Shown here piece by piece: positions 56,701-64,000 of a stretch of DNA of 64,000 nucleotides. Position 1 is the stretch's first letter. Each line of letters opens with the position of its first letter. A program made the translations under genes and the position numbers. Below the pieces are notes generated by a model that searched no databases, had not been told where the DNA came from, and saw nothing but the letters and a program-made list of their open reading frames with translations. The stretch is from Gaeumannomyces sp. JS-464 (taxonomy: Eukaryota; Ascomycota; Sordariomycetes; Magnaporthales; Magnaporthaceae), in the NCBI GenBank assembly GCA_002197995.1, contig NGZR01000001.1:4030001-4094000 (forward strand), written 5' to 3'.

Positions 56701-58854
56701 TCATATAATCATCACACTATTAAGCTGACTGGTAAATTCCGCAGACTTTCATCGCTCATTTGGATATTACCACTAACGATAACCTCCAGTCTTCATCGGA
56801 TCACATCATCTATCATCGAGAACTCATCCACTGGACACTAGATAAAGGGTGTTGTGAGTGCACGATTGGATGAAAATGACGCGCCCGATTTACCTTTTCG
56901 TCCGATTTCGCCCTTGCCCCTTTCACCTCGGCTTTTTTTTTTCTTTGCTTTTTTTCTCCTTCAGATATGCAAACTCCCGTCTGATGTTGTGCAACCGAAA
57001 TCCAGTCTGCATCATTCAGGGGCCGCTGCGGCTTACCCCTGTCATCACATTGTGATACCGGGCGACGCACGGCTTGACTTTCCTCCTCGACAAGCTTGTT
57101 TGTTCTCGGTGTAATGCCTACGCTTCAACCTTGACACAATCTGCCACTCGACGATGAGGCCACGGAGTGGCACTGAAAAGGCCGTTTAGAGGCTGCATCT
57201 GAGATTGCGTGTAAATAACTCAAGAGGAGAGCGTCATGGTATAGCCCCCAGCCATCACCCGCAATCACATGGCATGTAAAGCGTGGTGCTGCAATACATG
57301 TCCTATGCTGTGTGTGATCTGTAGTGGCAACCTGTGCTGGGGGGTTGGGTACGACGCTGACGAATGGGAGACACATCCATTTCGCACTCTGGCGTGGAGG
57401 GCTTGAACCCTGACCTGTGTATGCCGAGAGGGGTGAACCCGTCAGGCCAAGACCGTTGCTTGACAGGGGCGGGAGTGGGCGCAAGGGGAGTGCTGGGCTC
57501 ACGGACGGGTAGACAAGACGGTCAAGCAATCGACGCGCGACAAAGGCTTGCTTGAGCTTCGTGGCCGAATAGTTTCAGGCACACGGTAGGTTGTATGGCG
57601 GTGGCGAAAGCACCAGTGTTACGATACTAGGCCGTTCCTTGCAAATCCTGAAGTGGGATTCTCGGCCGAGATTGTCGCCTGCGGCCCGTCCTGAGTAATT
57701 TTCCGTCTTCCAGAAGGTCAGGAGGAACGCGGGAGTCGAGCAAGCCCAAACGCGCCGCGATGCCTTTTTTTTGATTTTTGATCCGAGCCTTTTTGATTCG
57801 AGCACGGGTACCTCATACGCAGCTAGCATCTCGCTAGTTATCCATGGGAATGCTTGCGATACTTGAGGAACTAAGGGGGAACAAAAGCGAGGCTGGTGCC
57901 GCTAGTCAAAGTTCTGACAGGCAAAGATATGCGATATGATGGACAGGCATGGTCCCAAATATCGCTAACAAATCGCATATAGCTCCGGAAACGTATTCTG
58001 TACGAAGGTCTTGCCCACCAATTACCTACCAGTCTTTACCAGTCCAGTGAAGGATTGTCTGCCGAAGAGGTTCTCCCCAGCCACCGCCAGGGCTTCATTT
58101 CGGGAAAGGGACGTTCTTGTTTCGGCGTTTGCTCTTTTCGTCCCACCTCTGTGCGCATCTGTGCATATTTGTGTGTAGGATGTGTTTCCTCCCCTACTGT
58201 GTCTTTTTCATCCAATTTGGACGGATAGTGACAGCGGAAGTCGATGCACGAGTCGACTCTTGCATCGGTCGATGGCAGCGCCCGCAGTGCAGGGCTCTCT
58301 GAGCACAGAGCCATCGTTCAAACAACCGGCCAGGGTTGTGGCTGGACGGTTCCAGTTATGGCCCCATATAAATGTCGCACGCTATAAGCCGGTTACATCG
58401 CTGACGAGGGCTGCCGAACTTCAGGTTGGCCGTGGCCCCCCTTCGAGAGCCGGGTCCCTGCGCCGTCAATGTCATCGAAGCTGGACATGGGATACGAGCG
58501 CCCGACAGAGTGATTCGGCACCCAAAGACGCTCTAGAAAGAGACAGCTCCAGGCTCCATCCTCCTGAGCGGAGGCTCCATGTCCTGCCCCGGGTCGGGAC
58601 TCTGGCCTCCAATCTCGAGCTGCAGCGGCGATTGTGCGCCGGCAACAGTTTTAGTGGTGCACGTCCCGCAGGACATGTTTAGTGTTGCAGCCACGCCTGC
58701 GGTTCGCTGCAGCGCCCAGGGGCCCACCCAGCAAAAGAAGCGAACATGGGGCCGAGCGGGCAACGGGCACGGACGGGAGAAGCGGGAAAAACGGGAGACA
58801 TCGGAGACAGCTCAATTCATAGGATGCGGCCAAATGAATGCGCATGCGCTGCGT

Positions 58855-58885
58855 CCATCCATTCATCCATTCATCCATCCATCCT
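58855..58885. repeat. CATC/CATT tetranucleotide repeat
   Basis: About seven tandem ATCC/ATTC units in the gene-free stretch. Confidence 0.8.
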
Positions 58886-60338
58886 TCGTGCCGGAGATTG
58901 GCTGCACCGCGATATGTATCAATGTCTGTCAAGAATCAATGGAAGGGCACCGACCGGGCCTCACCGCACTGCAGGAAACATGGCACCACCTTGCTGGAAT
59001 TTGGCACTTGACCAGTGGGATGGCTGGGCCATTGGTGATGTGCCACCAACCCACTGACGCCACGCCGTGGATGTGGGCTCGGCTGGGTGGGGGAGCCATG
59101 CAGGTCACTGCAGTGTGGTGGCGCGCTGGCCTTTTTCGGCTAGCTGAGATTGACGCTGCATCTCCAAGGGACGCGCGGGGACAGGGCAGTTTTTTTATCC
59201 TGTCACCGACTGCAGCTCGCCCCCGCCACCACAAAAAAAAAAAGAAAAGGGGAGTCGAGTGATGATGCTTGGTGGTCTGCGGGCGCTCATAGGCCTTGGA
59301 AGGGCGCTGCAAGGCTTGCTTGCTTCTGCTCATGAGCACATGAAGCGTGACCCTCGTGCCGTGCATCTGCACACTAACCTCGAGCCACTGACGGCGAAGG
59401 GCGAACGGGGCGTCGCGTGGATGGAGGAGGTCAGGCCTCTTTGATGTCGTAGTTTCCGGGACGCTCGCACCGGGGTCAAATTTTTGCGGCCCTCATTGAG
59501 GTAAAGGCCAAAAGTGCGATATGGGGAAGGGCAGCTTGAACTAACCCCCCCCTCTTGCGCTCCTCGACCTCCCCTGTCGTCTTGTCCGCTCGGCTTGCAC
59601 CCACCGTGGCTCTCAGGACGGTTGAAGAATATTGTTGTGGCCGGGGTCCCCCTCCCCAATCTGCTGCCTGCCCACGTCCGGTCTGGTCCAGTGCTGGCGT
59701 CCCGAACGTGAATAGGGCGGGACGAAACCTCAGGGTACCTTGTATAGTATAGGACAGTCTTGCCTCCCGACTTCTCCGCCGTCTTCCCTCCACCACTCAC
59801 TCTCCTTCCCTCTCTTGCCGTGTCTTCCTTCCTTTCTTGATGCCTTGATTTCTTGTTTGCAGCTTCTTCCATTCCTTTGCGATACCCGCCAGCCAGCTCG
59901 CTGCACGGCCAGCTACTTCTTTCGATATATCCCACTCCCCTACCTTGCCGGGCGTGCCTCTCTGTCTTGCACCCCGACTTGACTCAGCGTGCCCGCCGCC
60001 TTGCATTTGCGGACGCCAGCCCCGGTCTGGACAGACCCGGGTTCATGCGCTGACAAGCTCAGTCGAGGATTTGTTGCGGAGTCTTCTGCAGCCCTCCGAC
60101 CGGCGGGCTGGGATTTACCAGGCTTGATGGGCCTGGTGGTGTGTGTTTCCCAACACAAATAATATCCTAATATCGCCTCACATCCAGTTGACGACCCCGA
60201 GACACCAGGCCACCCGACTGGCCCTGAGGCGCGACGTGTGACTGGGTTGGCTAGGTCCGCGCTCCAGGGGAGCTCGGGGGACCACAACAGGCGGGGATCG
60301 GGCGGCAGCAGCAGAAAAAAAATCCAGGGGTGGGCGAG

Positions 60339-63300
60339 ATGGCTTCGTGTGCAATCATGGCCTGCACCACAACCACCTTGACGCAGTCAGGCGAGATGCT
60401 CCCGGCCATCCAGGTCCAGGTCCAGAGCCCCAGCCTGCCCGACACGGATCCCGGCCTCAGCAACAACGCCGATTCGGCGACGACGCCTGCCATTTCAACT
60501 AGCAGCACGATCCCGGACAGCGCTAAGGATCCCTCGCCTACGGGCTCGCCCTCGACACACCGAAATTTGCATGCCCATCGCCAGAGCCACAACTCGTCCA
60601 AATTGCCTGCTTTCCGCTTTGCCGACCTCAAGACCACGGGTTTGGGGAAGGAGTCGACGCCCCTGCCAGGCCTGCCCTCGCCGCAGCTGCAACGCCACCA
60701 CCACCACCACCACTACCATCAGCAGCAGCAGCAGCAGCAGCAGCAAGCCCAGGCCCAGGCACAGCTCGGGCACCACTTGCAAAAGCAGCAGGGCCGTGGG
60801 CCACCACTGTCGCCAAGCAGCAACGGCAGCACCACCACTCCTGGGCAGGGAACCCACCAGGACCTGGTGGACGACGACCCCACTGGCCAGGACAAGCACC
60901 CGCACCACCTGCAGTCTGCGGATCACCACGAAAACCCTGCTGCCGCTGGTTCGATCCGTCAGCAATCAACAACAACGGCAATAGCAGCGACGCAGCAGCA
61001 GCAGCAGGAGCAGCCGCTGCGGGAGGAACAGCTGCACGTGCAACAACGACTGCAACTGCAACAACAGTCGCCACCGCCGCAGCACCACAGCCGCCAAATC
61101 TATAACCACAACAACCACAACGCCCACAACCTGCACCACCCCAGCGACGGGCGCCAGGGCCCCAGCGACCGAGAGCCCGAACCCACCCTCGCCAGCGCAA
61201 CGCCATCAGTTGACCCGCAACCAGAGAAGCTGGTTTCACCGCGGCCCACCCCGATTGCATCCGCGCGCACCTCAGCGTCCGTGTCAGGGTCTGCGTCGAG
61301 CACTTCCGATCACACAAACAACACAATCAACACAAACAACACCGCCGCCACACACCCGAGCCCCGTAGGCTCGGCCTCGTCGACGACTCGATTGCGCTGC
61401 ATTTTGCCCTCGCGTGCTGACCCTGCCGCTTCTACTGTTGCGAATCCCAATCTTGCCATTCGACGGCCCTATTCCTTTCCTGACTCGCCTGCCGCCAGCC
61501 GAGTCGCTAGTGAGGGCTCCCGCGTCGTGCGCGCCAATTCCAAATCCCCACCGTCTTCATCGTCCACCGTCCAGCTCGGGCCTTCGCATCATCGCCGCGC
61601 CAACACGGACTCGTGCGCTGCCACCACCATCACCGCCCCGACTACAACCATCCCTCCTCGCGCCGTCGACGTCGACCACGCCGACCTCGCAGCATCTCCT
61701 GGAACCATCACAAAGGAGTGGGCGCAAGGCCAGCGTGAATTGCTGCTTCCCAGGGCACTTGACGACGACCAAGCCGATGAAAAGCGGAAATTCAAGTCGC
61801 GACCGCCTGTATCCTTCCGACGCCCCCGAAACGACTCGTCAGGAATCCGTGTTCCGCCCATCCGCTCGTTTCGCTCCTCGGGATCCAGGAAGAGCTGGAC
61901 CCAGGATTTGACAACTCCAACCTCAAAGCGCACTTCTCTCGACGACTGCTCCCGCGACGACCTAATGGACTCGGATACCCACGACCGCGACCGCACGCTA
62001 TGGGCCCTCGAGGGCCGTCTGCCAGACGGCGCCTTCGCCCAGATGACCCCGCCCGACTCGGCCGATGCCACGCCTAATGACAACACCACGAGTGACATAT
62101 TCATGAAGATCGCCCGAGAGGATTCCTCGCGCCCGCAGGCTGACGGTGATCGTCAGCCTCAGGATCCGAACGCTCTGGTAAGTAAATCGGGAAAGTTTAT
62201 GTCGGAAAAAAAAAAAGAAAAAAGAAAAGAGACCTCCCCATTTTAGCCCCGTTTCGCAAATCTGCCTGGTGTCGGCTTAGTAGGCTGCACTCGGACATCG
62301 CTGTCCTGGACTGTCATCAATCGGAACACAGACAGGCCCGATGCGACATCGCGCCGTCTGCTCGGGCTTAGGTCGCTTGGTCCAGCAACATTGTCTCGGG
62401 TGCTTGCCGCTTCTTGAGCCCGTACCACCAGGATCGGGACAATTTCAAGCAGCGCAACGTCTCATGCCGCCGTGTTGCCGGGTCTTGTATCACGACTGAC
62501 TTGATATGCAGTCTAGGGTTAATCGTTCGGCCCATCGTCGTCCGCTGTCAGCAGCGATCCCTTCATATCAGCGCACCTCGCCGCCTCGGGTGTCGCGTCG
62601 CCTGTCGGACCAACGAGAGACATCTCGCTCGCACCGCTCCGTTCTCGAACAGCCCACGTTGCAAATGCCGAAGGACCCGGCGCCACGGTCGATCGCAAAG
62701 GAGCGCGCCGTTCAAATTGATGATACCCCGCGCTCGAGGCTGACAAGCCAGGCCCTCAAGGGATCTCCAATCACGCCTCGATCACCTGCGACCCAGGACA
62801 CTTCAGATCCCATATCTGCGTACGCAAGACGGCGCACGTCTGTGACGGACAATGCTACCCCACCAACGAGCAGGACATCATCTTTCAAGGCCACCTATGG
62901 ACAAGCGCGGACTTACAACTCGTCTCCACTGGTGCCGCGACAAGCGGAATCACAACAGGCCGAGGCTGGTGGTCAGGGGCTGGCTGTCGAGGGTACCGAG
63001 TCGTCTACGTCTACGGCGGCGCCATCGACTGTTTGGGATGAGCTTGACGACATCAGGACACGCATTCACAGGCTCGAGTTGACGGGCAAGGCGCCGGCCA
63101 CGTCTAACCACGCAATGTCGCGGGTGTCGGACGACAGGCCACCTACAGCAACCACCAACGCGACCACGATGTCGGGGTCGCCCAAGCGTGGCTCTGGGAA
63201 CACCAAGACGGAGAGTGTCAGCGCCACCTCTTCGTCACATCGGGAGTCCAATAACCCCATTTTGATCTCAGCCGTCACAAAATCAAAGCCATTCCTCAGT

Positions 63301-64000
63301 GCAGAGGCATACGAGGCGCTCGAGGCGGCAGCAACTGATGCGCTGGCCCTGTCTCAGATGATGGGAGCCCCGGGACAGCCTGGGCCGATTTCTAGTTCGG
63401 CAAGCTCCATCGGATTTGGCACAAACCTGACAGACAGGCAACTTCGGAAGAAGGCGGACAGCATTTGCAGGAATCTTACTGAACTATGCCTGGCTTTGGC
63501 AGACGAGGGGGCTACTGCCAAGGTGGCGCCAGCGAAGAACGTCGCGGCGGCAACTACGACGCCAAAAGAGAAGGAGCCCTTCCTGACAAGCCCCACAGCG
63601 AGGACCTTTTCTTTCGCCGACGGCCCCAGGCGCTCGGGTGCTGTTGGAGAAGGCGGTTTGGCTCGCCTGAACACGACGCTGAGCCCCAGGTCTCTGGGGC
63701 GTACGTCAGATCGGAGGTCGGCCCTCCTGGGTGCCGGCACACTGTCGAGTCCTCGCTTCGCCATGACCCCGGCCACCCCGATCCCATCGATAGAGCCGGT
63801 GTCTTCTGGGAGGAAGTCTTCGCTGCTCGTATCCCGGACGCGCCGGGCCGGGACCGAGGAACCTGAGGAGCCAAGCGGGCGGAGGTCTTCGCTTCTCCGA
63901 ACACGGCGAGCGGGAACGGAAGAGCCCGATGAGGGCCGCAAGACATCATTTTTCCGCCGCGGCTCCCAGAAGACATACGACGACGAGGAAGACACCCCGC
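60339..64000 (+). CDS. Large Ser/Thr-rich conserved fungal protein, C-terminus beyond the window
   Basis: The gene is cut by the right edge. Exon 1 (60339-62177, 613 codons) and exon 2 (62512 to the end, open throughout) are joined in phase 0 across a 334-base GT–AG intron, giving PNAL then SRVNRS. At least 1109 residues are visible. Residues about 110-300 are His/Gln-rich, including a polyHis and polyQ stretch. Later parts carry many basic/Ser motifs such as KFKSRPPVSFRRPRNDSSG. The best conserved-looking segment is VWDELDDIRTRIHRLELTGK (a short coiled coil), followed by MSRVSDDRPPTATTNATTMS and LRKKADSICRNLTELCLALA. Near the edge are repeated SGRRSSLLRTRRAGTEEP-like units. Similar proteins in other Sordariomycetes are, as I recall, annotated only as LPXTG-domain-like; I see no cell-wall anchor in this portion. 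Function unknown. Confidence 0.78.
60699..60747 (+). repeat. CAC/CAG repeats encoding polyHis and polyGln
   Basis: In-frame CAC and CAG codon runs encode six histidines, then about nine glutamines, in exon 1 of the terminal gene. Confidence 0.85.
62178..62511 (+). other. Intron of the terminal gene
   Basis: Donor GTAAGT, acceptor ATGCAG, 334 bases, phase 0. Reading through instead gives a lysine-rich tail and a stop at about 62246. Confidence 0.75.

Larger units (their letters stand above)
51513..60338. other. 8.8 kb stretch without a recognisable gene
   Basis: Long divergent spacer between the phosphatase and the gene at 60339. The part near 51513-52400 probably holds the phosphatase leader, with a GA tract. 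All open frames are short, arginine/proline/serine-rich and unlike known families. I see simple repeats (GA at about 52049-52080, GATAAT at about 53727-53760, CATC at about 58855-58885) and TAGGTACC elements at about 53248-53265 and 54816-54835. No tRNA or transposon remnant is evident. Confidence 0.5.

Overview
The window is nuclear DNA from a filamentous ascomycete, most likely a Sordariomycete. It has moderately GC-rich coding sequence, short GT–AG introns of about 50–430 bases with TACTGAC-like branch sites, and no operons. The proteins are typical of filamentous fungi: PAS kinase, an Iwr1-type protein, a TFC7-type histidine phosphatase, HUT1, an Rnc1/PBP2-like KH protein and a TBC1D5-like GAP. 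A Magnaporthales-type relative is possible, but this is only an impression.

Layout, left to right: a Sde182/DUF1593-type cellulose-binding hydrolase-like gene (482-2074, minus) lies head to head with a three-exon cytochrome P450 (3161-4897, plus). An Iwr1-type gene (5603-7371, plus) converges on an orphan gene with a conserved C-terminal domain (8515-10193, minus). A 4.8 kb gap leads to a histidine phosphatase/TFIIIC tau55-like gene (14973-16678, minus), then an F-box/LRR gene (18474-20861, minus). A 4 kb divergent spacer separates the latter from a PAS kinase (24876-29241, plus), which converges on a secreted lipase (30461-31918, minus). Next come a TBC-domain Rab GAP (32518-35411, minus) and a divergent aftiphilin/Laa2-like gene (36507-38558, plus). 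After a 3.7 kb spacer come a three-KH RNA-binding protein (42307-43552, plus) and the nucleotide-sugar transporter HUT1 (45507-46932, plus). A dual-specificity phosphatase (48868 to about 51512, minus) follows, then an 8.8 kb stretch with no recognisable gene. The last gene (60339 to beyond the window, plus) is a long Ser/Thr-rich conserved fungal protein cut by the window edge.

The genes are mostly housekeeping or regulatory: transcription machinery assembly, signalling (PAS kinase, MAPK-phosphatase type), protein turnover, membrane traffic and ER nucleotide-sugar transport. Three of them (P450, secreted lipase, DUF1593 protein) belong to environment-facing families. I see no biosynthetic cluster, transposon, tRNA, rRNA or CRISPR.

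The most important observation is that six otherwise conserved genes contain ten apparent single-base indels, most in G or C runs. Correcting them restores coding lengths exactly divisible by three with all splice phases matching. This looks like sequence or assembly error rather than six pseudogenes, and naive gene prediction would break these genes. Other points are a GC–AG intron, long A/T/C homopolymers, a 129-base CT tract, and a scattered TAGGTACC-type motif in the spacers. I did not find convincing evidence of a previously undescribed system.
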